A DNA stretch of 64,000 nt, taken from positions 1,336,501 through 1,400,500 of the forward strand of contig JADJJZ010000003.1 in the NCBI GenBank assembly GCA_016706255.1, given 5' to 3'. Both the position numbers and the translations under genes were made by a program. Under the pieces are notes generated by a model. It searched no databases, was not told where the DNA came from, and saw only the letters and a list, made by a program, of their open reading frames with translations. Shown here in pieces: positions 36,547 through 45,283 of the stretch. Numbering within the stretch: the first letter of the stretch is position 1; the number at the start of each line of letters is the position of its first letter. This DNA comes from Bacteroidota bacterium. GTDB taxonomy: Bacteria; Bacteroidota; Bacteroidia; Chitinophagales; BACL12.

Positions 36547-37970
36547 TATTTTTTACGGACAAACAATTGACGTAATTTAATAAACTGATTTGTATACCAT
36601 TCACCATCGATAACAGGCGCATCATTTTTTGCTTTTATGGTGAGGAAAAAACTAAATGGTGCAATTATTAAACTCGACATCCACATGCCCCAGAATGGTG
36701 TTAATACCATTTGTTCTGCTAATTTTTCACCAACAATATTGAGTATATAATAAAAAATAAAAATAAATATCGATAATAAAACAGGTAAACCAAATCCACC
36801 TTTTCGAATAATGGAGCCTAATGGTGCACCAATAAATACAAATAATAAACAAGCTACCGATAAGGTATATTTTCGGTGTTCTTCAATAACGTGGTCGCGA
36901 ATTTTTAATTCGGTATTTTTCATGCGCTGCACAACGTTGGTGCTGTATCCGGCGAGGCTGCGCGAGGTGGTTAAACTTTTTTTAATAATAGCATAGCGGT
37001 CGCTTACCGGAATTTCATCGATAAACCGTTTTGATTTTAATGTTGTAGTAAGCGGTGCAATGGAAACTGTGCTGTCGCGGCCTTCCAGATAATGCATACG
37101 CATACTTGGTTCCAGTGTGGTGCTTTGTTTGCCGATATATTTATCTAATGAATCAATTGCATTGGCAAGCTGCGTAATATTCAACATTTTGTAGTGGTTC
37201 TGATACAAATCTTCGCTGGTATGCGTCATTTGAAAACCACTTAAGTCGATAGATTTTTCCCATTCACCAAAATTCATGCGCATGTGCTCGCGCGATTTTT
37301 TATTTTTTACTTCAGGCTCTAATTCTTCGTATTGTTTGCCACTATACAGCGTAAATAATAAATTCTGATTATCGGCTGTGGTTTGCATTTTGCCTTTTTC
37401 TGCAATCAGCACATTGTCGTTGCTCTTATCTAATTCTTCGTAAATGGTTACTTCTTTAATGGTGACATTGTCTTCACTTTTACCACCGATCATAATTGAG
37501 TAGCCATCAATTTCATTATAAAATTCGTTGGGTTTAATATTGAGTGCCGGTTTTTGTTTGGTGATGTCTACCAGTGTTACCACAAATTTTAAATAAGCGG
37601 AGGGCAAAATATAATTAGAAAAGAAAAATGCGCCGATTGAAATAAATACACCAATTACTATAGTGCTGCGCATAAATGTAAACATCGAAATACCTGCACT
37701 TTTAAACGCAGCCAGTTCAAAACGTTCGCCCAGGTTGCCATAAGTCATGATGCAAGCCAGTAAAACTGCAATTGGCAGCGAAAGCGGAACCATATTGGCA
37801 GAAGCATAAAATAATAATTTGGCGATGATATACCATTCCAGTCCTTTTCCCACCAGGTCTTCAATGTATTTCCATAAAAATATCATCAGAAATATCACCA
37901 AAGCAATCACAAATGAAATTAGGAATGGTCCCAGAAACGATTTTATGATATATTTGTCAATCTTGTTCAT
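36546..37970 (-). CDS. LptF/LptG-family lipopolysaccharide export permease
   Basis: A 474-residue YjgP/YjgQ-type protein: MNKIDKYIIKSFLGPFLISF and two to three helices at the N-terminus, a large periplasmic beta domain (residues of about 120-370, with ITIKEVTIYE-like strands), and three C-terminal helices (VACLLFVFIGAPLGSIIRKG and GFGLPVLLSIFIFIFYYI). These proteins form the membrane part of the LptB2FG transporter that moves LPS to the outer membrane. The fused length is usual for Bacteroidota. It is co-transcribed with the PAP2 gene. Confidence 0.92.
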   Translation of the reverse strand: MNKIDKYIIKSFLGPFLISFVIALVIFLMIFLWKYIEDLVGKGLEWYIIAKLLFYASANMVPLSLPIAVLLACIMTYGNLGERFELAAFKSAGISMFTFMRSTIVIGVFISIGAFFFSNYILPSAYLKFVVTLVDITKQKPALNIKPNEFYNEIDGYSIMIGGKSEDNVTIKEVTIYEELDKSNDNVLIAEKGKMQTTADNQNLLFTLYSGKQYEELEPEVKNKKSREHMRMNFGEWEKSIDLSGFQMTHTSEDLYQNHYKMLNITQLANAIDSLDKYIGKQSTTLEPSMRMHYLEGRDSTVSIAPLTTTLKSKRFIDEIPVSDRYAIIKKSLTTSRSLAGYSTNVVQRMKNTELKIRDHVIEEHRKYTLSVACLLFVFIGAPLGSIIRKGGFGLPVLLSIFIFIFYYILNIVGEKLAEQMVLTPFWGMWMSSLIIAPFSFFLTIKAKNDAPVIDGEWYTNQFIKLRQLFVRKK

Positions 37971-37972
37971 GT

Positions 37973-38575
37973 ATGCCCGACCAATTATTTTTTGATAACG
38001 ACGAAACTCAATTTATGTTTGATGCCCAACTGTTTGAACGTAAACGAAGGGTTAATCAAAAAATTTTCGAGTTGTTCGAAATTATCCGATTGCGGCTCAA
38101 AGATAGTTCTCTGCACAAACAATTTCCTTTTCCTGAGGGAACAGATTATCAGACCGGAAAAATATCGCAGGGTGAAAACTATTTGGGCTACCCTTGGGTA
38201 ATGCTCGATTTCCCCAGAGGTTTCAATAAGAATGCCATATTTGCTTTTCGCACCATGTTTTGGTATGGTCATTACTTTAGTGCGCATATGGTAATTGCGG
38301 GAGACGGACTCTCCGGCGTGCTGTCAACCGTAGCTGAAAAACTACGGCAAACACCTGATGCCGTGCAGTTCAGTTGCTACGAAGACGCGTGGTGTCATGA
38401 CATCAATAAGAGTACATATAACCAAGCAAACCAATTGTCACCTGAAGCAATCAAGTTGCATGCAGCACGACATGGTTACATTAAACTGAGTATAAAAACT
38501 ACGGAAACAGACACGGAAAAGCTCGCCACAGCTGTGGTTGCGCATTATGAGGCCATGTTACAATTGTTATTATGA
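37973..38575 (+). CDS. Conserved hypothetical protein, 200 aa
   Basis: A soluble protein of unknown function, FFDNDETQFMFDAQLFERKR, with a central aromatic stretch (NYLGYPWVMLDFPRGFNK, FAFRTMFWYGHYFSAHMV) and a C-terminal helix. The start lies only two bases from the start of the divergent LptF-like gene. The promoters of both genes must therefore lie inside the other's coding region, or the true start is a later Met (38015). It converges with the START-like gene, overlapping its stop by 6 bases. Confidence 0.75.
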   Translation: MPDQLFFDNDETQFMFDAQLFERKRRVNQKIFELFEIIRLRLKDSSLHKQFPFPEGTDYQTGKISQGENYLGYPWVMLDFPRGFNKNAIFAFRTMFWYGHYFSAHMVIAGDGLSGVLSTVAEKLRQTPDAVQFSCYEDAWCHDINKSTYNQANQLSPEAIKLHAARHGYIKLSIKTTETDTEKLATAVVAHYEAMLQLLL

Positions 38576-38953
38576 AGCGCCGATGCGTTTAATGAGATTG
38601 TGGATTTGAGCATCCCAAAGGCGGCGTTGTGCATCCACTTCACGGTCGTCGGCAAAGTCGGTAACAAACAAAATGGTATCGTTTGTTACTTCGGTTTTAT
38701 CGATGCGGAACTCAAAATATTCGTCTTTATCCTGATAATCCCAGCGGAAGCGGATATAATCGTCCTCTTCGGAGCTTAGGAGCTCGGCAGTTTCGGTTTC
38801 ACCATTCCAGGTAAAATAAAAGGTATTGCCATCATTATCTACTGTATCGGCGAACCATTGTTGAAGCCCGGTAGCGGTTATGAGACAGTTGTAAAGGACC
38901 AACGGACTCGATTTTATGATGTATTCTATGGTAAATTGTTTCTTTTTCGACAT
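38570..38953 (-). CDS. START-like (SRPBCC/AHSA1-type) protein
   Basis: A 127-residue helix-grip protein: FTIEYIIKSSPLVLYNCLIT, GLQQWFADTVDNDGNTFYFT, DYIRFRWDYQDKDEYFEF and VTDFADDREVDAQRRLWDAQ. The pattern fits the START-like domain proteins common in Bacteroidota, which carry a hydrophobic cavity for a ligand; the ligand is unknown. It ends inside the convergent upstream gene by 6 bases. About 230 bases separate its start from the gap gene on the other strand. Confidence 0.85.
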   Translation of the reverse strand: MSKKKQFTIEYIIKSSPLVLYNCLITATGLQQWFADTVDNDGNTFYFTWNGETETAELLSSEEDDYIRFRWDYQDKDEYFEFRIDKTEVTNDTILFVTDFADDREVDAQRRLWDAQIHNLIKRIGAS

Positions 38954-39135
38954 GTTACTGGAAGCTACACATGGGTGCGGCTATAATGTTGCAAGTATAA
39001 TATAATTTCAAAGGATACAAAATTTTTAACAAAGTTTTTTTGGGGATAGTGATAAAACCCTTGATATTGTTGAGTTTTATAATTGTACTTATAGTCATTT
39101 TTCACAAAAGTAGCTGAGCTCTGCCGCGCTTTCAT

Positions 39136-39143
39136 TACCTTTG
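39136..39143 (+). promoter_or_regulatory. Putative -7 element of gap (TACCTTTG)
   Basis: TACCTTTG matches TAnnTTTG 41 bases before the GAPDH start, giving a leader of about 35 bases. No exact -33 TTG is found at 17-23 bases. Confidence 0.5.
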
Positions 39144-39184
39144 CAACCTGAAAAACTAACCTTTTAAACCTTACTTACATTATT

Positions 39185-40633
39185 ATGAACAACACTTATG
39201 AATTAAAGCTTAAGGAGTGGAACATGAAAGAAAAGGCTGCAGTTGAACTCAGCAGTATTGCAACACACCTTTGGTACGACAAGTCTGTGGAGCTGATTAT
39301 CTTCCGCCGCAATTTGGTTGATGCTCGTGCGAGTGAAATTTTAAATCACCATTTATATGCGCAACGTTTTTTGAACCGTCCGCTCACAATTGAAATTTCT
39401 TTGGCTTTAACCAAAGCAATTAATCAATTGGATTTAGCGCCAAGCCGCATCGATTTAGGCCGTTTGGGCAGCGAGTGGTTAAGTGAAGGAAGCAATTACA
39501 GCAGCGAACTGGAATTTGTAAAAGATAAATTACACGATTTTATTGGTCAGGACAAAATGGTGCTGAAACCAAAAGATGTTGTTTTATATGGTTTTGGCCG
39601 AATTGGTCGTATTGCTGCACGAATTATTATTAATGAAGCAGGAAAAGGTGAACAATTGCGTTTACGTGCTATTGTTACACGTTCTAATTCTGATGAGGAT
39701 ATTATTAAACGTGCGAGTTTATTACGCCGCGATTCTATTCACGGAAAATTCCGCGGAACCATTGTTGAAGATTTAGAAAATAAAGCGCTGATTATTAACG
39801 GACATACCGTTTATATGATTGCTGCTGATAAGCCTGAAAGTATTGACTACAATGCATTTGGAATTGATGATGCATTAATTATCGATAATACAGGTATTGC
39901 CCGCGACCGCGCTAATTTGAGCAAACATTTGGAAGCAAAAGGTGTGAGCCATGTATTATTAACTGCGCCGGGTAAAGGTGATATTCCGAATATTGTTCAC
40001 GGTATTAATCATGAAATTTTTGACCCTGCAAAAGAAAAAATATTTTCTGCAGCAAGTTGTACAACAAATGCCGTTGTTCCGATTTTATATACCATGGAAA
40101 AAATGTTTGGTATTGATCACGGACATTTGGAAACAGTGCATAGTTATACCAACGATCAGAATTTGCTCGACAACTATCACAAAAAATCGCGCAGAGGTCG
40201 TTCAGCGCCAATGAACATGGTAATTACCGAAACCGGAGCTGCAGGTGCAGTTGCAAAAGTGCTTCCTGATTTAGCAGGAAAATTTACCGGCAACGCCATT
40301 CGTGTTCCAACACCGGATGTGTCGCTGGCGATTATGAATTTAAATTTGAAAAAAGAAGTTACCATTGAAGAAGTAAATAATGTGTTACGCGAAGCTGCCT
40401 CATTTGGTCAGTTGGTTGAACAAATAGATTACAGTATCAGTTTAGAAATTGTGAGCAGCGATTGTATCGGCAACAGCCATTGCGTAATTGTCGACGCACC
40501 CGCAACCATTGTTTCAAAAGATGGTAAAAATGTGGTTTTATATTGCTGGTACGACAATGAGTTTGGTTATACAAAACAGGTTGTTCGTTTATCAAAATAT
40601 TTAGCCGGAGTGATTCGGTTAAGGTATTATTAA
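39185..40633 (+). CDS. gap: Glyceraldehyde-3-phosphate dehydrogenase with long N-terminal extension
   Basis: A 482-residue GAPDH. An all-helical extension of about 120 residues precedes the NAD-binding domain, which starts VVLYGFGRIGRIAARI (G136-F-G-R-I-G). The catalytic Cys is C292 in SAASCTTNAVVPIL, followed by HSYTNDQNLLDNYHKKSRRG and DLAGKFTGNAIRVPTPDVSL. The C-terminus is YCWYDNEFGYTKQVVRL. The extended form is known in Bacteroidota and some other phyla. It catalyses oxidative phosphorylation of glyceraldehyde 3-phosphate in glycolysis or the reverse. The gene stands alone. Confidence 0.95.
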   Translation: MNNTYELKLKEWNMKEKAAVELSSIATHLWYDKSVELIIFRRNLVDARASEILNHHLYAQRFLNRPLTIEISLALTKAINQLDLAPSRIDLGRLGSEWLSEGSNYSSELEFVKDKLHDFIGQDKMVLKPKDVVLYGFGRIGRIAARIIINEAGKGEQLRLRAIVTRSNSDEDIIKRASLLRRDSIHGKFRGTIVEDLENKALIINGHTVYMIAADKPESIDYNAFGIDDALIIDNTGIARDRANLSKHLEAKGVSHVLLTAPGKGDIPNIVHGINHEIFDPAKEKIFSAASCTTNAVVPILYTMEKMFGIDHGHLETVHSYTNDQNLLDNYHKKSRRGRSAPMNMVITETGAAGAVAKVLPDLAGKFTGNAIRVPTPDVSLAIMNLNLKKEVTIEEVNNVLREAASFGQLVEQIDYSISLEIVSSDCIGNSHCVIVDAPATIVSKDGKNVVLYCWYDNEFGYTKQVVRLSKYLAGVIRLRYY

Positions 40634-40979
40634 TGTGCTGATGTGCTAATGTGCTGATGTGCTAATTGAACAGCCGGGTTTGGAGTGCGATTGGACTGAG
40701 GAGAGGATTAGCTGATTAGCAAATTAGCTAATTAGCAAATGGGGATTCGGAGTCCAATTGAACATTAGTAATCCTAATTCGAATTTATTTTACAATTGAG
40801 TATTAGTCCGCTGTGCGGACTAATTTTGGAAGGATGAATTTGAATGTTTGTAAAAAGTAATCATTAGCTAATTTGCTAATCAGCTAATTTGCTAATTCAT
40901 ATAAGTCGAAAAGTTTGAATGTTTCGAAGAAGTCACCATTAGCTAATTTGCTAATCAGCTAATCAACTAATTAAACAAC
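40631..40979. repeat. Phased short-repeat region between gap and ffh
   Basis: Contains 'TAATGTGCTGATGTGC' units (40631-40668), which are the reverse complement of the variable part of the long D element at 13470. It also holds repeated 'TAATTTGCTAATCAGC' units at about 40705, 40862 and 40938. A tandem duplication of roughly 70 bases (from 40847 and 40914) carries the last two. A perfect hairpin, ATTAGTCCGC-TGT-GCGGACTAAT, lies at 40802-40824. No gene is seen. Confidence 0.75.
40802..40824. repeat. Perfect 10-bp hairpin with 3-base loop
   Basis: ATTAGTCCGC and GCGGACTAAT around TGT, followed by TTTGG. It may terminate gap transcription or be a single palindromic repeat. Confidence 0.55.
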
Positions 40980-40980
40980 T

Positions 40981-42321
40981 ATGTTTGAAAATTTATCGGA
41001 TCGTTTAGAAGGCGCGTTTAAGAGCCTTAAGGGACAGGGAAAAATTTCTGAAATTAACATTGCCACAACGGTGAAGGAAATTCGTCGTGCGTTGGTGGAG
41101 GCCGATGTTAATTATAAAATTGCCAAAGAATTTACCGATACGGTGAAAGAAAAAGCGCTTGGACAACAGGTGCTTACAGCAGTTTCGCCGGGGCAATTAA
41201 TGGTTAAAATTGTGCAGGATGAATTAACGTCATTAATGGGTGGTGAGCAAACCGACATTAATATAAAGGGTTCGCCTGCAATTATTTTAATTGCCGGTTT
41301 ACAAGGTTCCGGTAAAACAACATTTAGTGCGAAGCTTGCCAATTATATTAAAACCAAAACAGGAAGAAATCCGATGTTGGCTGCCTGCGATATTTATCGT
41401 CCGGCTGCGATTAATCAGTTACAGGTTTTAGGGGAGCAAATTGGTGTGCATGTTTATGCAGATGTTGAAAATAAAGATGCTGTTGATATTGCAAAAAAGG
41501 CAGTTAATTATGCCAAAATGAATAACCACAATGTTGTAATTGTGGATACTGCCGGTCGCCTCGCTGTTGATGAAGAAATGATGGATGAAATTGCGAAAAT
41601 TAAAGCCGCATTAAATCCGTCGGAAACATTATTTGTTGTTGATAGTATGACCGGTCAGGATGCTGTGAATACGGCTAAAGCATTTAACGACCGATTAAAT
41701 TTTGATGGTGTTGTATTAACCAAATTAGATGGTGATACACGCGGTGGTGCAGCGTTATCGATTAAGTATATAGTTCAGAAGCCGATTAAGTTTGTGAGTC
41801 GCGGCGAAAAAATGGACACGCTCGAATTGTTCTACCCTGACCGTATGGCGCAGCGTATTTTGGGTATGGGTGATATTGTGTCGTTTGTAGAAAAAGCGCA
41901 AGAGCAATTTGATCAGGAAAAGGCGGAAGAGCTGCAACGAAAAATCAGAAAAAATCAATTCGATTTCGAAGATTTTTTACAGCAGTTAAAGCAAATTAAA
42001 AAAATGGGTAACATGAAAGATTTGTTGGGCATGATTCCCGGAATCGGCAAACAAATTAAAGACATGGACATCGACGAAAAACAATTCGCAAAACTCGAAG
42101 CCATGATTTACAGCATGACACCGGAAGAGCGCAACAATCCCGACATTATGACCGGCACACGTCGCCAGCGTATAGCAGCAGGCAGCGGAAGCAGTATTCA
42201 GGATGTAAATCAGTTCATGAAACAATTTGAAGAAATGCGCAAAATGATGAAAATGATGAACAAAATGGGCGGCGGCGCCAAAGCTGCACGTGCATTAGGT
42301 GGCATGATGGGAAAACGATAA
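40981..42321 (+). CDS. ffh: Signal recognition particle protein Ffh
   Basis: A 446-residue SRP54-type GTPase. The N domain starts MFENLSDRLEGAFKSLKGQG. The G motifs are GLQGSGKTTFS (from about residue 106), DTAGRL and TKLDGDTRGGAALS. The methionine-rich M domain that binds signal peptides and 4.5S RNA covers the last 140 residues (KKMGNMKDLLGMIPGIGKQI, MTPEERNNPDIMTGTRRQRI, AAGSGSS). Length and order are normal. It brings ribosome-nascent chain complexes to the membrane receptor FtsY. An intrinsic terminator follows. Confidence 0.97.
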   Translation: MFENLSDRLEGAFKSLKGQGKISEINIATTVKEIRRALVEADVNYKIAKEFTDTVKEKALGQQVLTAVSPGQLMVKIVQDELTSLMGGEQTDINIKGSPAIILIAGLQGSGKTTFSAKLANYIKTKTGRNPMLAACDIYRPAAINQLQVLGEQIGVHVYADVENKDAVDIAKKAVNYAKMNNHNVVIVDTAGRLAVDEEMMDEIAKIKAALNPSETLFVVDSMTGQDAVNTAKAFNDRLNFDGVVLTKLDGDTRGGAALSIKYIVQKPIKFVSRGEKMDTLELFYPDRMAQRILGMGDIVSFVEKAQEQFDQEKAEELQRKIRKNQFDFEDFLQQLKQIKKMGNMKDLLGMIPGIGKQIKDMDIDEKQFAKLEAMIYSMTPEERNNPDIMTGTRRQRIAAGSGSSIQDVNQFMKQFEEMRKMMKMMNKMGGGAKAARALGGMMGKR

Positions 42322-42346
42322 ATAAATTTCATTAAAATAATTAATT

Positions 42347-42376
42347 GAAAGGCTGCCTTTGGGTGGCCTTTTTTAA
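42347..42376 (+). terminator. Intrinsic terminator of ffh
   Basis: GAAAGGCTGCC-TTTG-GGTGGCC-TTTTTT forms a GC-rich stem followed by six Ts, 26 bases after the ffh stop. Confidence 0.75.
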
Positions 42377-42412
42377 TTTACAGCATCTTTTAAAGAAAGT
42401 TGTTTTTAATTT

Positions 42413-42523
42413 ATTGGAGCATCAACATCCCGCTTCGTATCAAAATCGTTGCCGGTGTTCTGCTACAAGTCCTCGCCCGCCTATCGTCGGACTGCGGGCT
42501 TTTCGCGACACCCCGGGCTAGAA
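42413..42523 (+). repeat. Interspersed repeat, family D, short GC-rich copy 3
   Basis: Starts TTGGAGCATCAACATCCCGC and ends CACCCCGGGCTAG. It shares most of its bases with the inverted copy at 49849 and its two ends with the long copies at 13320 and 17345. It is far richer in GC than the surrounding DNA. Confidence 0.75.
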
Positions 42524-42661
42524 TGACTGAAAAGCTTTGATTGAAAATAAATATAAGGTATATCAATAGCTTTATACCTTCGATTAATAAATTAGTAGTA
42601 TTTATTAAAAAGGTAATTAATTTTTGATAGTTTTGAATAGGTATTATAAATAACCACCTTC

Positions 42662-43423
42662 ATGCAACACACAGTAATAAAAGGTTTTATTCAGGACTAC
42701 GAACGAACCGAAAAATATGATGATAATGGTTTTAAAATTATTGTTTATCTCCTTAAAATAAATAATGAAACGTATACTTTAACAATGCCACATAAGGCTG
42801 CTATTTATTTTGATAAAGGACTGGAACTAATAATCAGGGTTAATGAAAATAATGTGGTGATAGGTATTTTATGCCCAAAAAAGAGTTTTAAATGGGGAGA
42901 AACAAGTGGCTTAAAAAATGAGGTGGATGAACAAGATTATTTTGAACTGGTTGAAGGCGAAGTAATTGAAAAAAGGAGGGAGTCGTTTATTGTAAATAGA
43001 AATACTACAGGAGCAACTACTTATTTAGATAATTCACGGACGGTTATTAATTACACTATTGTTTTAAAGGACAAAACCTTTAGAGTAGTGGATTCGATCG
43101 GCGAAAAAATTAAACCGGCAACTTTTATTGTGGCGCTTTTAAAAGAAGATGTAGGCTTTGTTGTTAAAGATGCAACAAATAATAAAATTTACGGTAAGCC
43201 AAGGCAGGATTATTTAATTGCAATACTGCTCTGGGTTGCTTTTAATGTTTACATGTTGTATATGTTCAACACCAATCGGCAAGATGTATTTGTTTCGTTT
43301 AGTTCAGTGATGTGGATTGGTAACATATTTTTTGGAATTGCATTTTTATTTTCTTTTTCGGGATTTTTGAGTAAACGGAAGTCATTGAAATTATTCAAAA
43401 CGATGATAAATAATAAAAGCTAA
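42662..43423 (+). CDS. Hypothetical protein with two C-terminal membrane helices, 253 aa
   Basis: An N-terminal soluble part (residues 1-185) with beta-rich segments (KGFIQDYERTEKYDDNGFKI, YLLKINNETYTLTM, INYTIVLKDKTFRVVDSI) is followed by two helices (YLIAILLWVAFNVYMLYMF and SSVMWIGNIFFGIAFLFSFS) and a basic end. No family is recognised. The orientation suggests a tail-anchored or two-pass membrane protein with the soluble part at one face. It stands alone after the D repeat. Confidence 0.75.
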   Translation: MQHTVIKGFIQDYERTEKYDDNGFKIIVYLLKINNETYTLTMPHKAAIYFDKGLELIIRVNENNVVIGILCPKKSFKWGETSGLKNEVDEQDYFELVEGEVIEKRRESFIVNRNTTGATTYLDNSRTVINYTIVLKDKTFRVVDSIGEKIKPATFIVALLKEDVGFVVKDATNNKIYGKPRQDYLIAILLWVAFNVYMLYMFNTNRQDVFVSFSSVMWIGNIFFGIAFLFSFSGFLSKRKSLKLFKTMINNKS

Positions 43424-43603
43424 ATTTGAACTGCTTTTTATTTTGTGACAGGGTAAATCGGCTAATAACATAAAAAAAATGCCTGGAAGTATTGATAATA
43501 TTGGCTACTTTGTTAAAAAATGTGACATTTTTGAAATGCCTGGTGTCAATAATTTCATCCTTTAGAGCAAATTAATTATTGTCAGCTAAAGTAAGTTTTA
43601 ATT

Positions 43604-43978
43604 ATGGATGTAATATCAAGTGCAGAACTTCGCCAAATTCTTGAAACTAATTTTGCTAAAATAAGTAGTGATTTGCATTTATTACCTGAAATTAATAATT
43701 CCAATTACAACTGTGACCCATTTATTGAAATTTGGCAAAATGGCTATTATTATATTTGTTTGGAGCGGGGAGAAGAAGTTTTCAGGAAACAAACTACTGA
43801 TTTGAATGAGCTTATTTTTATGGTAATGGAAGATTTAACTTTCAAAATGGCTTGGGATTGGGCGAAATTGGAACCAAAATCGAATTCAGATTTACGAATT
43901 CCGGCATTTGCTAAACAAGTTGAATTAATGAGAACAATTAGTTTGGATTATGGAAATCGACTTAACGCCGGTTTATAA
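43604..43978 (+). CDS. Imm63-like immunity protein (orphan)
   Basis: A 124-residue protein. The pattern NGYYYICLERGEEVFRKQTT, LNELIFMVMEDLTFKMAWDW, then RIPAFAKQVELMRTISLDYG agrees with my memory of the Imm63 immunity family (an aromatic 'Y..Y...RG' strand, a two-helix end, and an 'FaKQ.eL' motif). Imm63 proteins are thought to protect against polymorphic toxins. No toxin gene or secretion apparatus lies within the window, so it would be an orphan immunity gene. The family call is moderate. Confidence 0.6.
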   Translation: MDVISSAELRQILETNFAKISSDLHLLPEINNSNYNCDPFIEIWQNGYYYICLERGEEVFRKQTTDLNELIFMVMEDLTFKMAWDWAKLEPKSNSDLRIPAFAKQVELMRTISLDYGNRLNAGL

Positions 43979-44198
43979 AACATTTTCAATTTTTAATTAG
44001 GCTATTAGCGTTATTAATAAATCGGTATTGCGTTTTTATACCCTTTCAAAATTAAGACTTCTCGACAGTGTCATGATTTGTATTTTGTAACACAAAAAAC
44101 ACAAAAGAAATCCTCGCAAAAAAACACAAAAAAATTTGAGATTAAAATAATATTGTTATTTCTTATTTATTTTTTTATCCCAAACAAAAACTCTGTGA

Positions 44199-44250
44199 CC
44201 TCTGTGTGTATTTTCTCCGTGAACTTTGTGGTTTCGGCTGTTCATGAAAA
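44199..44250 (+). repeat. Interspersed repeat, family C, copy 1
   Basis: Core 'GTGTGTATTTTCTCCGTG.....TGTGGTTTCGGCTGTTC', shared with the inverted copy at 45022 and the copy at 45147. It overlaps an A/T-rich stretch with no real gene (44000-44325). Confidence 0.65.
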
Positions 44251-44325
44251 GTTTAAATCTTGGAATTTTGTAAATTTGAATATCAAAATTATATAGAACC
44301 AATTTTTAAAGTATTAATTCTAGAT

Positions 44326-44874
44326 ATGTTTTGGAATAAAAAAAATATAAAACCGATAGGTGAATCAGTTGAAACCAATGGTAGCGGTAAAGTTGAGCAC
44401 TTCCCTTTTATTGAAAGGCGATGTTGGCTATTTATCAGCTCGAAATTTAAGGAGATTTTATTCGTGCCAGTTGGTAAGGATAAAATTAGTTTTAATGAAT
44501 TGGATTCAATAATCATTAAACAATGGCCTTTGAAAATCGAGGAATTGCAAGATTGTATTCAATTAACGTTAGATAAATTTGTCCAAAATGTTGAAGACCA
44601 ACCTCCAACTAATGAAAATTGGTATTCATTGAAAAACAGTAAAGCTAAAACTCAACAATCTTTTAAAATAGAATATGTCCAAATTGAATTAAAAACCGAT
44701 ATGGAAAAGGAATACGGGCCTAAAGAAGTGGAAAGAATTTTAATTAATGCTGGCCCATTTGATAACCTTAAAACCAGGTATAAGTTGATTGGCAAATCTC
44801 ATTTAATAGATACAGAAGTAGCTGAGGTTGTTGTTGAAATTTTTAATGCATGTGAAAAAATCAGGACAGATTAA
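44326..44874 (+). CDS. Hypothetical protein, 182 aa
   Basis: The ATG at 44326 (MFWNKKNIKPIGESVETNGS) is preferred to an in-frame start at 44260, because the upstream codons run into repeat copy C1. Charged and mostly alpha/beta, with no signal peptide or long hydrophobic segment. Distinctive stretches are VEHFPFIERRCWLFISSKFK and RILINAGPFDNLKTRYKLIG. No family is recognised. The gene lies between copies of repeat C and stands alone. Confidence 0.7.
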   Translation: MFWNKKNIKPIGESVETNGSGKVEHFPFIERRCWLFISSKFKEILFVPVGKDKISFNELDSIIIKQWPLKIEELQDCIQLTLDKFVQNVEDQPPTNENWYSLKNSKAKTQQSFKIEYVQIELKTDMEKEYGPKEVERILINAGPFDNLKTRYKLIGKSHLIDTEVAEVVVEIFNACEKIRTD

Positions 44875-44940
44875 TCAGCTATTTAGCTTAAAGGTTTAAA
44901 TTTTTCGCAAATAAAAACTTTGTGTGTTTTCGGATGTTCG

Positions 44941-45093
44941 ATGAAAAATCTACTTTTAGTTTTATTTTTAACAATTGGAATAGTGTTTGTTATTCCCCTT
45001 TTTTCTAAAATTGACTTTTTTGAACAGCCGAAACCACAGAGCACTCAGAGAAAATACACACAAAGTTCGCGGAGAAAATGTTCGTATATTTGA
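44941..45093 (+). CDS. Doubtful short ORF: membrane helix fused to repeat-derived tail (50 aa)
   Basis: MKNLLLVLFLTIGIVFVIPL is a plausible membrane helix, but the next 20 residues (FEQPKPQSTQRKYTQSSRRK) come from the inverted copy of repeat C at 45022-45080. This looks like a gene whose end was replaced by a repeat insertion, or no gene at all. Confidence 0.3.
   Translation: MKNLLLVLFLTIGIVFVIPLFSKIDFFEQPKPQSTQRKYTQSSRRKCSYI
45022..45080 (-). repeat. Interspersed repeat, family C, copy 2 (inverted)
   Basis: GAACAGCCGAAACCACAGAG to AAAATACACACAAAG is the reverse complement of copy 1. It overlaps the short ORF at 44941. Confidence 0.65.
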
Positions 45094-45146
45094 ATTAATC
45101 GCCATGTTGTTTCATTAAAATAAAATTAAATAATTTTCAATAAATC

Positions 45147-45214
45147 CCCCTGTGCTTTCTCTGTGTGTATTTTCTCCGTGATGATAGCCATCGGGATTGT
45201 GGTTTCGGCTGTTT
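45147..45214 (+). repeat. Interspersed repeat, family C, copy 3
   Basis: The same core as copy 1, but the five bases after TTTCTCCGTG are replaced by 17 bases ATGATAGCCATCGGGAT. It lies upstream of the WG-repeat gene. Confidence 0.65.
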
Positions 45215-45283
45215 TAAACATTGGAATTTGTAGCGCTAAGTCCCTCGAAAATGGCGTGATTATTGCTTATTGATTACTCACCT

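Noticed and set aside
44078..44296. A 72-codon plus-strand frame before the 44326 gene.
   Set aside because: It lies in A/T-rich DNA and repeat C; no start context or domain.
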